Below, piece by piece: positions 22,391 to 36,339 of a stretch of 64,000 nt of DNA. Positions within the stretch are counted from its first letter, which is position 1; every line of letters starts with the position of its first letter. The stretch covers positions 1 to 64,000 of the forward strand of contig JAESUZ010000469.1 of assembly GCA_017311185.1 (NCBI GenBank). Direction: 5' to 3'. This DNA is from Proteles cristata cristata. Lineage: Eukaryota; Chordata; Mammalia; Carnivora; Hyaenidae. A program made the translations under genes and the position numbers. The notes under the pieces are model-generated. The model was not told the origin of the DNA. It worked only from the letters and a program-made list of their open reading frames with translations, and ran no database searches.

Positions 22391-25100
22391 ACTATTTACA
22401 CTTCTTGCTACTTGCTGTTCTTCTGTTTCTAGAACACCAGTGACTTAAAACATGTGTAGCAGGTTTCTGACCCTCTTATATGTCCTTTTTTGAATTTCTA
22501 CACTCATCCCTGAATGTGAATCCTGAAAAATCCCATCATATTTGGGGTGGTGAGTCCTCTACACTCTGTGGAGAGATGATCTATGAGGAAGAAAATACTA
22601 AGGATTCAGGGGGCCTGGGGGAACTGGAGGGGCAGTGGGCCCTCTTCATCCAGAGCACGAAGGATCTGCTGTCCCTCCCCAGGCTGCAGAGAAGGAGCTG
22701 TGTACGTGCTTCCATTTGGGGTGCTATGTCCAGGGATGGCATGTGTCATGGCCTCAGGTGGGACCAGGCCTCTTGTGTTCAGGAGCCAGAGGGCAGGTGC
22801 CCAGAGCCTGCGTGAGCCCAGGCAACAGGGAGGCGACTGAGTTCAGAGAGGTGTCAGGGAGCCAGGTCAGCTCCACCCTGACCTAGGGACCCGGGACCCC
22901 AGGGCCAGAAGGGCCTCAGAGCTGCCCGTGACCCACCTCCTGCTGGGCAGGTGAGACCCCAGGGGACAGGTGGGAGGCTCGCCCCGGGCTCCGGGATAGA
23001 ACTGGGCTCCTGAACTCCTTTCTCAGACCTGATGCTGAGCGGAGCTGCCCTGGCCTGGGCCGGAGGGAGGGCTGTGCTGTCCGCCCTGCGGTGTCCAGGA
23101 GGGACCTGCTCCCTGGGGCCCTGAGGGCGGGGCTGGGACACATGGGTGTGTCCGCCACCCCTGCAAAATCTTCCACCTGGGGATGCTGTGGACACAGCTT
23201 CACCTATAAGCCCTGCACCTGATGAGGCTGGGACTCAGGGAAGCCCCTGACCCAGCACCTGCCCTGACAGCAGCCCACCCGTGCTCAGGACGCTCCCCAG
23301 CCTCGCTGCCTGGTTCTCCGCGACTGTCTCTGGTTGGGCCCTGGGAAGAGCCCTTGGGGGGCGGCCAGCCTGGTGTGTAGGGGTGGTGGGGTGGGGAGGG
23401 GGGCGATGAGGAAGGGTGGCCCAGGGTGGCCTGGGCAGGAGCAGGGTGCACAGTCAGCGTGTCTGCCTGGCTCCTGGGGGGCCCTTGCCTGTCCCAGGGT
23501 GTTTGCTGCTGCGGGTCTCCAGAGGCTCCTTGGGAAACAGGGGTTGGGCAGGGGGGAGGTAGGAGGGCAGAGCAGACAGTAGGGAGGAGTGGAGGTGACA
23601 GGTGGCCCTTAACCTGCCAGAGACACTGGGAAACGTGTCATGTCCCTCCACCACCCACAGGTTTGTCTCTCTGCTGCAACAGCCCCAGAAAGGGGAAACA
23701 AAGGTACTTGAGGAAAGGGCTGCCTACCTGGGACTCTCCTCTCCCACCCCAATTCCTGGGGGTCTCAGGATGAGCCCCGTGTGGACATGCCCCCCTCCCG
23801 CCCTGCTCTGTGGACACACTGGGGGTGCAGGAGGGAGGGGGAGGGAGGTGCTGCCACATACTCCTTATCAGCACCCCAGGTCCAGGTCGCACCCCTGGAC
23901 ACACACCTGCTGGGAGGGCAGAGAGACCCAGACACCCTGCACCTCCCTGCTGGACAGCTGACCACAGGGACAGTCAGGACAGGGCGCTGCAGGCGGGGCT
24001 CAGCCTGGGTCTCTCCCACCCATGACCCTCAGGGCCTCTATCTCCCTCCTGCCCCCACCCCACCTGGCTCTCTGGGCCTCTGGCCTCACCCCCCAGACCT
24101 GAAGAGTAGAGGTCAGTGGGAGTCCCCAGATGACCAGGGAAACGGGTCAGAGTGACAGTTTGCTCACACTCACTGGCCTGAGGCCAAGAATAGGGCAGTG
24201 ATCAGCCTGAACGTGCTGTGTGTCCAGATCATCCAATGTCCCAGCACCAGAGATTCCATAGCTTGGGGTGGGGTGTCCTCGGGGCCTCAGGCTTTCCTCT
24301 TCAAGTTCATCCATCCCCTGCCTGGATGCTACTGATAGGTCAGCCTCTCAGGCTCCACAATGCTGCGGAGGGGACACCCACAGGACAGCCCCACAAGTAG
24401 GTCCTGGGGACAAAACAGTACCAGGGACTGGTCCAGGATCTGGACTTGCTAGTCTGCAGACAGGAAGGAGGTTGGAGCCATGCACTGCAGTAGAATGGGG
24501 TTTAGTGAGGAGGTCATGCAGAGAGAGAGCAGATTTCAGACACACCGGCTGCCCATGGTGTAGACAACAGAGTAGAACCAATTAAGAAGCAAAGGGGACT
24601 CTAGTGTTTGGCTGAAGCGAGTGAGTGGATGGTGGGACCTGATCCAGGTGGAAATATGATCAGAGCCAAGGGAGGAGCTGGGGAGTGGCCAGGGGGCCCC
24701 CGGGAGGCAAGAATTCAGTTTCCTGCAGGTCCTCTCTGGCTTCCAAGGGCAGATGTCCATCAGGAGCCGCGGGAGGGTGTCGAGTCAGGACTGAAGACGC
24801 GGCCTCAGCACAGCCAGGCTCCCACCAGGGCTTAGCTGGAGCCCCCTTGGGAGAGAGGAGGGCTGGGCGCTGACCAGCAGAGGATGGGCCAGTATAGACG
24901 GAGTGGGAGGGGCGGGTGGGGAACCTGCTGAGAGCGGAGCCAAGTCACAGTAAACATACCAATTTTAAAATTAAAATTGAAATTACAAAGCCAGAGTAGA
25001 TCTTAGACATTTCATCTGTTATTTTTAAGTGTTATTTATTAACTTTTGAGACAGAAGACAGAAAGAGAACGCACATCCTGACAACTGGGAGATTTTAACT
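22391..25100. other. Intergenic between A upstream flank and B, no gene seen
   Basis: Unique GC-rich sequence with long chance frames. A decayed antisense SINE-like piece lies at about 25.02-25.08 kb. I see no conserved exon or RNA gene. Confidence 0.4.
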
Positions 25101-25422
25101 GGATGAGACTGGAGGTTGTGACTTCATAATGACTTTGTCCCAGAGGCTGACGTTTCTGACAGACTGATGTCGTTCATGTGGGGAGTCTGTGGTCTGTGTA
25201 GGGAGGCCAAGGAACTGAGGCTGAGTGGGACTGGAACACAGTTTTGGACCCATTTACATACTCAGGTCCCCCATGATCTACCACGACCTGTGACTTTGGT
25301 GAACTTGTGCACAAGGACTTCGTGTAGAAATTCACTGATATTGGCTAAATCCATCCCACTCAAAGCAGTCAGAGGCTCACATCACAGGTGTCACCAGAGG
25401 CTGGATTCCCTGCTTCTTCCAA

Positions 25423-28400
25423 TTAAATCTCAATCCTGACCTGGCCTGGCGTGGGGACCTCAGTGTAGACAGTGCTGATGGGCCTCTCCTGTTCTAGATG
25501 TGGTTCTTCCAATCCCTGGAATACAGATGAAGGAACAGGGAGGCCCTTAGGGACCCCACAGATGCCGTGCTGCTCACATGACCTCCCCCCACAGCGCCCA
25601 GCACTGCATGGACCCCGTGTTAATACTGCATGTCTGGAAGGGATACAAACACGAGGCCAGAAAGTGCAGATGAGTGGGTTTGACCAACTCACACCCAGGC
25701 TCACAGGGACGGGGGGGACCCAGCCTCACCTTGTCCCTGCTGTCCTGGGACACCTGCATGGCTTCGTGGACGCCACCACCATGGTCCCTGGGCTTCTCCT
25801 GCGACCCTGCACCTGAGCCCCACACACATGGAGCTGAATCTGAGCCTTGGGAACCTTGCCCTCCCCCCACCATGACCCCCACGGTGATGCCCACACCTAC
25901 CAGCCTCCTGCGGGGACATTCCCTGAGCAGAAAAATGCAGGGGAGGGAGCTGAGGGTCAGTGAGGGAGGGAGGCGTGTGGGCAGAGGAAGGAGACGAGCA
26001 CCTGCCTCTCCCAGTCTCCAAGCTCTTCCTCTCCCCACGTGAGCGCCGCAGGTACAGCCCAGCTCCGAGCATCAGCAGCACGACAACAAAAGCCCCCAGG
26101 ATGGCTCCCAGGTGGGCAGCACCGGCCTGTCCGTGTGGACCTGTTTCTCCCTCTCAGGGACGGTGAAGAAGGATGAGACAAGGGACAAGGTCAGATGCCC
26201 ATTGTCAGGCACGTGGAGGCATCTGAAGGGACGGGTCTCAGCTGGAGAGGGGGGACATGGCAGGTGCTTTCACCAACCAGTTCTGAGCCCTGCTGGGGGC
26301 CGGGTGCTGAGAGGAACAGGACAGGGTCCCCGCGCTGGAGGAGCTCATTAGTGGGGACGGGGCTGGGACATGCACAGGCAGCCACCAGGGCCATGCGGTG
26401 CACTAGAGGTTTACACCAGGTACGCAGGCCTTCAGGGAGGGCTTCCCGGAGGAGGTGAGGGATACACTGAGTCTTGTGGGAGGAGGGGGAGGTTACCAGA
26501 TGCTCAGGGGGGTGTGGACCAAAGAAGGAGGGACAAGACCAGGAACACCGTGTCCAATCACCAGCCCTGGGAGCAGCCAGCACCCTTGCAGCAGGTGGAG
26601 GAGGACCCGGGCAGGGAGGAGTCAGGGAGCAGGATAAGCGGGAGGCAGGAGACTCCTGCAGAGGGTCTGGGGGTCGCTGAGGGATGGGCTCCTCGGGGAC
26701 TCGGGGACGCTGATGCAGCAGGTCCCCAGCAGCAGGGGGAGGTGGGGTTTGGGGACGAGGCGGCACACAGGGGACCCGGTCACTGTTTCCTCAGGGACAC
26801 CCTGACTGGGAGCAAACGGCCCGAGGCCCATGTGGGACAGGAGGTCAGAGCAGGAGCAGCCGTGGCCCCGCCCCCAGCTGTCCAGGCCCCACAGGACACT
26901 GACCCTTGGCCAAAGCAGCACCTCTCAGTGTGGGGCCCTGAGCGCCCCCTAGAGGAGGGAGGCGTGAGGGCAGGTCAGTGGCAGCCTAGGCAGGGTCTGG
27001 TGCCCTCAGGGCTGAGAGTCCTGGTCAAGGTCAGTGCGTGATGGATGTGGACCCAGCTTGCGGCCCTGTGTGCCTTCAGGGTCACAGCCCGCGGGGCGGC
27101 TGCAGAGAAGGGTCCCTGGACAGGAGTGAGTGGGAAGGGAGACTCTGGACGTGGAAGGTCTGGCGGCAGAGGGAACAGCATGACCAGGACCCGGGGCTGA
27201 GGAGAGCAGGACACATCCGGGAACCCAGGCGAGCACGTGGGGGGGACGTGTGTCCCTGAGACCAGAACCGGGCACAGGAGCCCCGAGCCCTGAGCCCTGC
27301 AGGCAGCGGCTGGGGAGCCTCCCTCAGGTGCCACAGACCACTGACTCACCCCTACTCGCTTTCCTTGAATCCTGCTTAGACACATAAGAACTGACAGATG
27401 GATGAAGAGAGAGGTATGCAGGGGGGCTCCCTGGACCAGCAGGGGTGAGGGGTGCCGAGGAGCAGGATAAGACACTGAAAGGCAGAAGCAAGTTGAATGC
27501 ACCTGCCAGCCTCCAGGACTGGGTGACAGGGGACAGGTGGTGACATAAACATGGGGGACAGAACCCGGAACCCTCACCAGGGGGACCTGAACCCCAGGAG
27601 TCCCCTCCCCTCAGGCAGGAATACTCACCGTGGCCACAGACTTCCCCAAGGTCCCGGGTGGCAGTTTTCTGGTCCACCGGGTTGCTGACCACACAGGTGA
27701 CCCTGGGGCTGGGCTGGCTCAGGGGCAGAGTCAGAGCCAGGGTCCAGGGGTTGGGGGCCGATCCTGGGGCCCCTCTCTGCTCCAGCTCCCTGGGGAGGCC
27801 CTTGCTCTCCCAGGACACGTTCACGGCCCCTGTGGCTCCCGGGGTGTGGCACTCCAGGGTGACGTTGCACCAGTCTCGTGTGAGGGACAGAACCTTGGCC
27901 AGGACCTGGGGACGGGGCATGGGCTCTGGGGCAGGAGGGACAAAGGACAGGGTGTCCCGTGAGTGGAGAGCATCACACTCCTGCTTCCTTGTGTGGAATC
28001 TCACTGACACCCGGGCTCCTCCCCACTCCCCCGAAGGATGGTGAGTCCATTTCACAGATAAGACAGACTTCACCCAAATATACAGCAAGTCCACTGTGTG
28101 AAGCACCATGTGATTCCATTAGACTGAGCACGTCTGAAAATCTCCCAGGAAAAATTCCTTACGTGACCCCACCTGCCAGAGCCCATTGATTCTAAGACAG
28201 TGACATGTCCTCCGGAAAACACAGAGCCTGGGACAGGAGGATCTGTCCTGTTCTGTCCCCCCCCACCGCCTTTGACTCCGATGGTGGCCGGGACCGCTCT
28301 GCTTGAGATACAGAAAGACACCTGGCAGCTCTGTGCTCCTAGAAAACGCCTTGAGCTTCCCAACAGGAGAGGCCACTGGGCGGGGGGCGCTGTTGGGCCC

Positions 28401-31400
28401 TGAGGAATGGACACACTGAGCTTGCTTAAACATACATGAATCTGCGTCCACACTCGGGAAAAGGGACAGGCTGACAGGCCCTCTGGGAACCTCATGGACC
28501 TGAGGCTGCAGGAGCCGCTCTCCCTGGAGCAGGATGTCTCCCTCCACAGGGGGGTCAGAGACAGAGACAGAGAGAGGTGCTGACTGCATGTCTGAGGAAG
28601 GGCCGCCCTGTGAATGTCTCCTGCGTCCCTGGAGGTTCAGAGCTGCACCGGGGAGTCTGGGAGTGAGGGTGGCCTCGGGCTGGTGCTGAGAAGGAGGCAC
28701 AGGGCAGGGAGGACACTACATGGGTTATGCATGTGACTGTTGACCAGTGTCCCCAAAGATGACCACATGCTCACCTGCACAGCATGCAAGTGTCTTATGG
28801 TCCTTATCAAGGGGGAACTGAGACTGAACCAGCTGACCTTAAACTAGGGAAGATCTGTATCCTTGGGGGAGCCCAATGGGATCACAGGGTCCTCACACCT
28901 TGATGGAGGAGGAGAGGGAGCTGATGCCGGTTCAGAAGGACTCAGCCCACCAGGACTAGCTTTGCAAGTGCAGGAAGGGGCCACCAGCCAAGGACACAGC
29001 CACCATTACAAGGTGGGACAGGACGTGGATCCTCACCTGGAGCCTCAAGTAAGCAGCACAACCCTGTGGACACCTGACCCTAATCGCGGTGGCCCCGGTC
29101 TGAACCTGACCCACACACAGGTGCACACATGGTTAGGGCTGCACCTGTGGGTCCATCTGTGACAGCAGCAACAGCCGCCACCACACCAGTTAAGGACACG
29201 TGTCCCGTGAGCACAGTAAAGATTCTGGCAAACGCCCACCTCCCCACGTGTCCCTTCTCTGTCCTGAAGCACCGAGGGATCCACCCCTGCTGGGAGTCTC
29301 AGCCCCGCCTCCACTCGTGCTGAACACGCTGCTTCTGATTTCAGGGGAGAAGCAGAGCCTGAAGTCTGGGGTCTGGAAGGGATCCTGCAAGGGGGCCCAT
29401 GGACACTCCCAGGGACCAAAGCAGGGGGTAAGCCTGTCCTGGGGGAGGGGCCACCACGTACCGTAGACACTGAGGTGGAAATACTGGGCATTTTCTATCC
29501 CTGTGCTGAAGGAGCATCGAGACCGGTACCACCCACTGTCCTTGAGGGTCAGCTTGTCAATCCTCAGGGTCGTTGTGTTGAGCACATGGACCCTCTTCTC
29601 GAACTTGTCCTGGGGGTTGACCCATTCTGGAACCTCCACCCCAGGAGACACGTGCAGGAGGACTATGTAGTTTGACTCGTTTTTAACGGCCCAAGAAATC
29701 TTCTCCAGCTTGGCTTCAGGAGGTACTTCTGGACGTCTGGTCACATGAAACACCACAGAACCGCCTTGAGTCCCCTTCAGGGAAATTAGGTTTCTAGAAT
29801 CCTCCACTCCAGATCCACGGACCCCAGAGCTGCTGACCGCAGTGCTGAAGGCGCCTAGGACATTGGAAACACAAAGTGTGAGTGTGTTTCATTAAGAACG
29901 AGGAGAAAACCATAGATCTCATCATGGTAATGAACTCCATCCAGTAGATCCCTTGAATCCAGGGGTGGGACAAAGCATGAATCTGGAGCGAGACTGGAAT
30001 CACGTCTGGTTCTGGTGGGGCGTCCCCTTGAACACGGTCCTGAACTGCTCACCTGAGTGTCCTCACCACATGACGCTGAGAGCCTAGATGTGATCACGTC
30101 ATGGATGGAAAACACTGAGCACATTTGGGTCAACACCAAGTGCACTAGTGTAGGAGGAGCTTCCTATGTGGCTGCAGAGGCCTTATTGCCCATACGCCGC
30201 CATGGGAGCCCTGGCCCTGCAGTGGGGGCGACGCCCTGTGACTTTCTCTGAAGAGCAGAGTTCAGATACAGTGAGGGACGTCACTCCGTGACAGCAGGTC
30301 TCATAGGAGTGTGACTTTCTTCTCCCTCACACCCTGCCCCTCACTGCTGGGACAAGCCTGATGCCATGTTGGGGGTGCGCTGTGGGGACACCCACGTGGC
30401 CAGGATAGAAGGTAGCCTCAGGCCAACACCAAGAGTCTAGTCCCAGGATCTGCTCTCCCTCCCCAAGTGCAGGGGTGAGGGGGAACCACACCCTCCCCTT
30501 TGGCCTTGAGCTCCCTCAGCTCCACACAGACCTGGATTTCAGTCCGAGACGCCCTGCAACTGAGGACCCAGCGTAGCTGCCCCAGGTCCTGACCTGCACA
30601 GACTGGGAGCCCACATGATGAGTTTCAGGGCCCCAGGGGACAGTATGGGACCCAGCAGCCGGTGACGGTGACGGCACTGATGGAGGTGGGTCTGGTCCCC
30701 TCCTGGGAAGGCCTGAGTCAGGCTTGGCAAGGTTGCATGACAGGCCTTCACTCAAGTGCCTCCTTGCTCCCTCATGGACTGTGGCCCCCATCCGGGCCTA
30801 GTACCTCTTACCTCTCAGTCCACAAGCCCTCAGCACCTGCATCAGTGGGAAGGTTGTCACAGCCATCTGTGCCCCGGGCCGGCCAGGAGAGTGACAGGGA
30901 TTCAGTCCTCAGCCCCCTGCCGGCCCCTCCTCTGTCTTTTCCCTCCAGAGGTCACCGTCCTCTGACCCCCAGTGCAGGACGAGGTCGGGGCAGACACGTG
31001 CCCTGGGTGCAGGACCCACCCCGACACGGCACAGACCAGGTACATGGAGACCGCAGGGGACACTGTCACCAGGTCTGTCTAAGCAAGTCAGGCGGTGAAT
31101 GCCCCAGGGCCCACAGAGCAACATTCCATCCCTTGAACTCTCAGCTTCAGGGACTGTGAAACAACAACTTGATGAGGTTCAGGCATTGGGTGTATAGAAT
31201 ATTGTTCCCACAGTCCCAGAAATCCGATACAGGAGCCCAGACGCTGTGACCAGCACGTGTGGACCCTGTGAGGGTTCCTGGGACCCAGACCGGGCCTCAC
31301 CACAGCCAAAAGCTCATTGTCCTCTTTCTCTTCTGCCCTGAGCTGGAAACCAAAGGCCCCTCACGTGCCCTACGACAGAGGTGTTTTGGGTCTTTCCCCA

Positions 31401-31548
31401 CAGACACCAGACCCGCGGGAGGCCCCCTCCCTGCCCCACACAGCGGCCTCCCACCCAGGGACCCGGGCCACTCACTGAGGAGGAGGCTGGTGAATCCCAG
31501 GAGCCAGGGGTCCCGGCACAGGCGGGGGGCCTCTGGGCGGGCTCCCAT
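25423..31548 (-). CDS. SLAM-family receptor, copy B (complete, 6 exons, 346 aa)
   Basis: Second complete gene on the minus strand. CDS exons: 31476-31548 (signal peptide), 29462-29854 (V-set), 27629-27925 (C2-set), 26039-26140 (TM), 25730-25812 and 25423-25515 (tail). Sizes are 73, 393, 297, 102, 83 and 93 (1041 nt). All exons are open and all junction phases match copy A. The V domain keeps both sequons (KNES, LNTT). The C2 domain has CNVTLECHTPG, NVSWES and TCVVSNPV. TM is GAILGAFVVVLLMLGAGLYL. The first cytoplasmic exon has VHEAMQVSQDSRDK with no tyrosine; the last has ISTVYTEV, an ITSM at Tyr333. B therefore has one tyrosine motif where A has two. Intron 1 is short (1.6 kb). A possible AATAAA lies at 25035-25040 on the minus strand, about 0.4 kb past the stop, but next to an A/T-rich SINE-like remnant. 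Likely a cell-surface leukocyte receptor; ligand unknown. Confidence 0.85.
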
Positions 31549-31930
31549 CACAGGCTGTCTCCTTCCAGACTTGCTCTGGGCCTACCTGATTGTGGACGAA
31601 ACATCCAGAAGGCAGAGGCAAGAGAGGAGGAAAGCTTCACTCAGAGAAGCTCTTAGCTCTTCCCACCCCAGGGGTGGAGCTAACTGTCTAGACAAGAGGG
31701 ATGGTCTAGAGAAAGCCATTCAGATGATTCCTCTGACCTCCCCCTGCTGTGGGACTCAGGGATGATGGCAGATGAAGGGTGAACACCCCCTCGATGAACC
31801 TCTGGGTGGGATAGGCCTTGTCCTGTAGGCACCTCCAGCCTGGTGATCTCAGCTCCTCCGTCAGTACCCAGCAGGACCTCAGCTTGTGTCCTCAGTTCAC
31901 ACTCAGCCCGGCAGCCCTGCTCCCCAGGGA
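31549..31930 (-). promoter_or_regulatory. Likely 5' UTR/promoter region of copy B
   Basis: Duplicate of the region in front of copy A, with AGAGGAA retained on the minus strand. No TATA box was seen. Confidence 0.3.
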
Positions 31931-32559
31931 CAGCCGATGGCCGGACGCAGAGTCACACTAACCACCATACACAGGGCCTCCCCTGCTCTGGGCCTGTCCT
32001 CTCTCTTTACACCATTTAACAAGTCAAATTTCCCTTCTGTTTTTCTCTGTACCTCAACAGCGTGGCCTCCAGCGAGTCCCCGCATCCTCTCCAGGCTCCC
32101 CCGACCTGCTCTGCGCACCTCAGACAGGAGAACATCAACACTGCCTTCTTCCCCGGCCCCCAGCCCGTAACGGGGATGGTCCTTCAGACCATCAGTCCCT
32201 GAGCCTCGTGGGAGACACTCCGGGATCGAGTCCACATCTGGGCAGCTCACCACTGGTCACTCCAGCCTGATGGGGAGCAGGTCGGCCACGCCCCTGTCTC
32301 CGTCCCTACACCCCTGGGGACCACTGTCCGGGGAGGAGTGTTTACTTGGAAATCCAGTGCATGGGGGCGGGGCCCAGGGCCCTGGACGGAGCCCCCAGCA
32401 GCTGCAGGGAGGGGCAGCCACCACACATCTATGCAGGCACTGCAACAGGGACTTATTCAACCTCCAGATACAGATCTCTGTCACCTTCCTCTGTCTGGGG
32501 CAGCAAAGGAGCTAATGTCACTGTCCACAGTGTGTCTACTTTTCTATGGTTCACAGGTA

Positions 32560-32720
32560 CAGGTCCTATGAGAGGCCATTTCACAGATGAGGAAAATCAG
32601 GGCCCATTTACAGTATTTGATGAGCCCACAGTCTGGAAGCCGGGATGTGGCAGGGCCAGGCCCACATCTCAGGCTCTTAAGCCACAGATCGTTCCAAACC
32701 CAAGTCTCTCCTGACCTTGA
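32560..32720 (+). repeat. MIR-like remnant (unit B)
   Basis: TTTCACAGATGAGGAAAATC. Counterpart of 18.34 kb. Confidence 0.5.
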
Positions 32721-33299
32721 GAAGCCACACTGAAGAGGGAGGTAGGCCAGCCTGCTCCAGAGCAGCCTCTCTCCTTTCTCACACCCCCATGCAGAGGAAA
32801 CAAGGGCTATGGTGGCAGTTCTGCAGGCTCTGAGGTAAATAGAGTCCCTTGCTGACCAAAGCCTCCCCCTTGCACTTCCTGTGTCACACATGGGCCAGTG
32901 CCTCCACCCCTGCTCAGGGTGGGGCTTGCTTCTCCTTCACCCTAAGAAAATTAAATAAGAGGAATACTGACTATGGAGGATAGAATAAAACCAACTTGTA
33001 CTCAAATGACATGGTTTTCTACATACAAAATCCAAAAGAATTGACACAAGAAGCAGAAATATTTTTCATGTGCTGAGGGATGATTGCACAATTGCAGGAA
33101 ACACAAGATTCTTACATGACACTCAATTACTCACTTTCACACCAGCAATAAAGAAAGAAATTTGAAACTGAAAATACAGTGCCATTTACACTGACAACTC
33201 AAAAGTGAACTATTTAGGCCTAAATAAAACAAAATATGCAAAGATCATTATGAGGAAAACTACAAGAGTCTCAAACAAAATCAGAGAACTCTAAATACA

Positions 33300-35080
33300 C
33301 CATGTTCTGGATAAGAAGACTCTTTATTGTCTATATATCCATTCTTCCCAACTTGATCAATACATTAGGTCAAACACAAACTACATTCCAGAATGTTATG
33401 TTGTAGACATTGATCATGTGATTCTTCAGTTTGCATGGAGAGAAAATGATGCAGAGGAGCCCATGTTGCAGGAAAGTGAAGGTTGACAGCTCACATCCCC
33501 TTCTACAAGACTTCCTATAAAGTTACAATCATCAAGACAGTACAGATTTGGAGAGGGAAGAGCCAAATAGATTATGCAACAGAAGAGAGAGATCTGAGCC
33601 CAGAAATAGATCCATTAGATGGGGAACTGCTCTTTGACAAGGAAGCAAAGGCAATACCATGGAAGAAAGACATTTTCTTCAACAAATGATGCTACAACAA
33701 TCAGACATTTGCCTGCAAAACAAAACAAAACAACAACAGAAAAAAAACACTGAGACAGAGAGCTCACACCCTTCACAGAAAACAAATCCGTCAATCACTG
33801 ACTTCCACATAAATGAAGAATTGGGAAGCTCCTACAGGAAAACATAGGAGAAATCTAGATGTTCTTGGGACTCACAAATATGTTTCAGAAAGACACGAAA
33901 GGCTGAATTCATGAACGAAAGATGAGATAAGCAGGAATTCAGTAAAATGAAACACTTCTCTGCAAAGAAAATCACAGGAAGGCAAAGACAAGCCACAGAC
34001 TGGGAGAAAAAAATCTGCAAAAGGCTTATCTGATAAAGAAATGTTAGCCAACATATATAAAGAGCTCTGAAAACTCAACAGTAAGAAAACAAACAACCTA
34101 ACCAAGAAAGAGGCCCAAGGCACAAATAGACACCTCACCAAGGAGGATACACCGATGAGGAAAAAAAGCACAAGAAAAATACCCCAAATCATATGTCATA
34201 AGGGAAAGAGAAACGGAAGCAATGAGACATCCCTTCACCTGTTAGAATGACTATGGTCTGAGCACCACCTCCCCCAGTGCTGGTGAGGAGGCGCCACTCC
34301 AGGAGCACTTACTCTCTGCCACTGGGACACAACATGGCACCGCTGCTTTGGAACATGGCCTGATGGTTTCTTACAAACCTCAATATGTTCCTACCATACA
34401 ATCCAGCAACCTCCCTCCTGGGTAATTGCCGAAAGGGGTTGAATACCTAGTTCACACTAGAACCTACATCTAGATGTTTCTAACAACTTCCTTCATAATT
34501 GCCAAGATCTGGAAGTACCAAGTGGTCCTGCACTTGATGAATAAATAAATAAACTGGTCAATCCAGACAAGGGAACATCACCAGCTCTAAAAAGAAACAA
34601 GCTATCAAATCACAAAAAGACTCCCAGGGACTTAAATGCATGTTACCACATGAAAGACGCCAATGTGAAGGGTACACACTGTATGATTCCAACTACACGA
34701 CGTTCTGGAAAAGGCAAATTAATTTGTTATGTTTATTTATATCTTTTGAGAGAGAGAACTCAGTGAAGAGGCAGAGGGAGGGACAGAGAGATTGAGAGAG
34801 AGAGAGAGAGAGAATGCCAAGCAGTCTCAGGGCTGCCAGCACAGAATCCAATGCAGGGCTTGAACCCATGATCATTGTGATCATGACCTGAGCAGAAATC
34901 AAGAGTGAGACACTTAATTAATGGAACCACCCAGGCGCCCCAAAAGACAAAATTGTGGAAATAGTAAAAACATCAGCGTTTTCCTGGGATTGGGGAAGGA
35001 GTCATGAACAGAGGGAACACAGGATTTTAGGGCAGTGAAAATACCCTGTGTGATACTCTCTAATGGTAAATATATGTCTT
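33300..35080 (+). mobile_element. L1 3' fragment with nested SINE
   Basis: Plus-oriented remnant of L1 ORF2 C-terminus (frames at 33483-33850) followed by L1 3' UTR sequence, broken at 34.72-34.94 kb by an antisense SINE. It lies inside the unit B flank where unit A has no counterpart. Confidence 0.75.
34720..34942 (-). mobile_element. Carnivore SINE, antisense, inside L1 fragment
   Basis: TTTATTTATATCTTTTGAGA start, CACCCAGGCGCCCC end. Confidence 0.85.
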
Positions 35081-36339
35081 TTCCCTTTGTCTGAACTCAC
35101 AGAACACTGAGAAGGTGACAGGCAGGGAGGAAGCCCCTGGCCCAACTGAGCCCATTGTCAAGAGAAACTTTGGCAAGTCCTTCTGGGCCAAGTCCACCGA
35201 AGTCATGATGGGGGATGGGCTCACACACAGCAGATAGCATGGAGCCAGTTTGAGCTTTTTGGCCTCAAAGAACACCTAGGTCTGCTCCACATGCTCCCCA
35301 AGGAAGCCCCCCGCCTGTAGGTCAGCCCCTGCATTTGCACCTGGGGCCCCAGGAGTCCAGCCCCAGCTGTGCATCTAGTTTCTAGAAGGAAGGCAAACTT
35401 CCAGGTGATCCTTGCAGGGTTGTTACCAGAGGTTGTCAGAGATGCTCCACAGCTTTCTGGCCTCTCCTCCAGGCGGCCGTTGGGTGGCCTCAGGCCTGAA
35501 GAAGGGACTCGGCACTCGTGACTTAGGAAGTGGTAGCAGTCTGTGCAGATGGGGGAAATCTGGACAACTTTCGAGCCCCCACCTCGTGGACTTTAGAGGC
35601 CCCAGTGCTAAATGCTGACAAGATGGCCAGGCCCCCCAGGAGGTTTGTTTCAACCGTAAACTCCCAAGGTCATGGAGAGGATCCTGATCGGAAACCCCCA
35701 CCCCCACCCCTAATATCCCACGTTCCAGATCTAGACCAAGACACTCTGAGATGAAAACAGTCCATGGGACACGTCTTCAGGAGACTCTTCCTAGGTACCT
35801 GACACTTGTCCTGGAAGAGAACCACGTGTCACTGTTGATGTTGACCTTGACCACTGCCCCAGACAGTGCCTGTCAGCAAAGTTTTATGACCTCCTTTGAG
35901 TTCTCCCTCCATTTCTAAGGGAATGGCCTCATGTGAATAACAGGTCAGGAGACAGAAGTGTCCCCTCAGGTGTCACCTTCCGCAGTGGGGGACACAGGGG
36001 ACAGGACACACCTCAGGGGACTGACACCTTTACCTAGGGATGGTCAAGGGAACAGTCTGGACAACCTGAGGAACATGTGAGAACTTGCCTTAGACCTTAG
36101 CCCAGGGACAGGTCAGGGGGAGGGAGGAGGCGGAGTCGTGAAAGGCCAGAGGGCAGAGGGCGGAAAGGGTTGGGGTGGGGGAGGCAACTGGAAGTGAGAC
36201 CAGAAAAGAGAGTCTGAGGCACGACTGGGAAGGAGAGCGTTGCCCGCGCCTCCCCATAAAGAGCACGTGAGCAGGTATTTGTTTCATGTTGCAAGTTTCT
36301 GAGATTAGTATACGTCATAGAACTGATGTTACTTAGAGG
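35081..36339. other. Intergenic insertion, no gene recognised
   Basis: Short open frames on both strands, none with recognisable domains. Absent from the matching place in unit A (19.09 kb). Confidence 0.35.

Larger units (their letters stand above)
25100..33300. repeat. Segmental duplication, unit B
   Basis: 25.10-31.32 kb matches 5.72-12.0 kb, and 31.32-33.30 kb matches 16.5-19.09 kb. Unit B therefore lacks the 12.0-16.5 kb segment of A. The junction is near 31.29-31.35 kb. The upstream flank match shows that the signal exon and promoter region were duplicated with the gene. The 17.22-17.85 kb segment of A is also absent from B. Confidence 0.85.

Noticed and set aside
29200..29466. Plus-strand frames beside the V exons (also 9876, 60751)
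   Set aside because: Intron sequence following the V exon, antisense to the gene. No splice sites or domain.
35081..35280. Possible processed pseudogene near the L1 fragment
   Set aside because: Short readable stretches on both strands, but no recognisable protein or poly-A tail.
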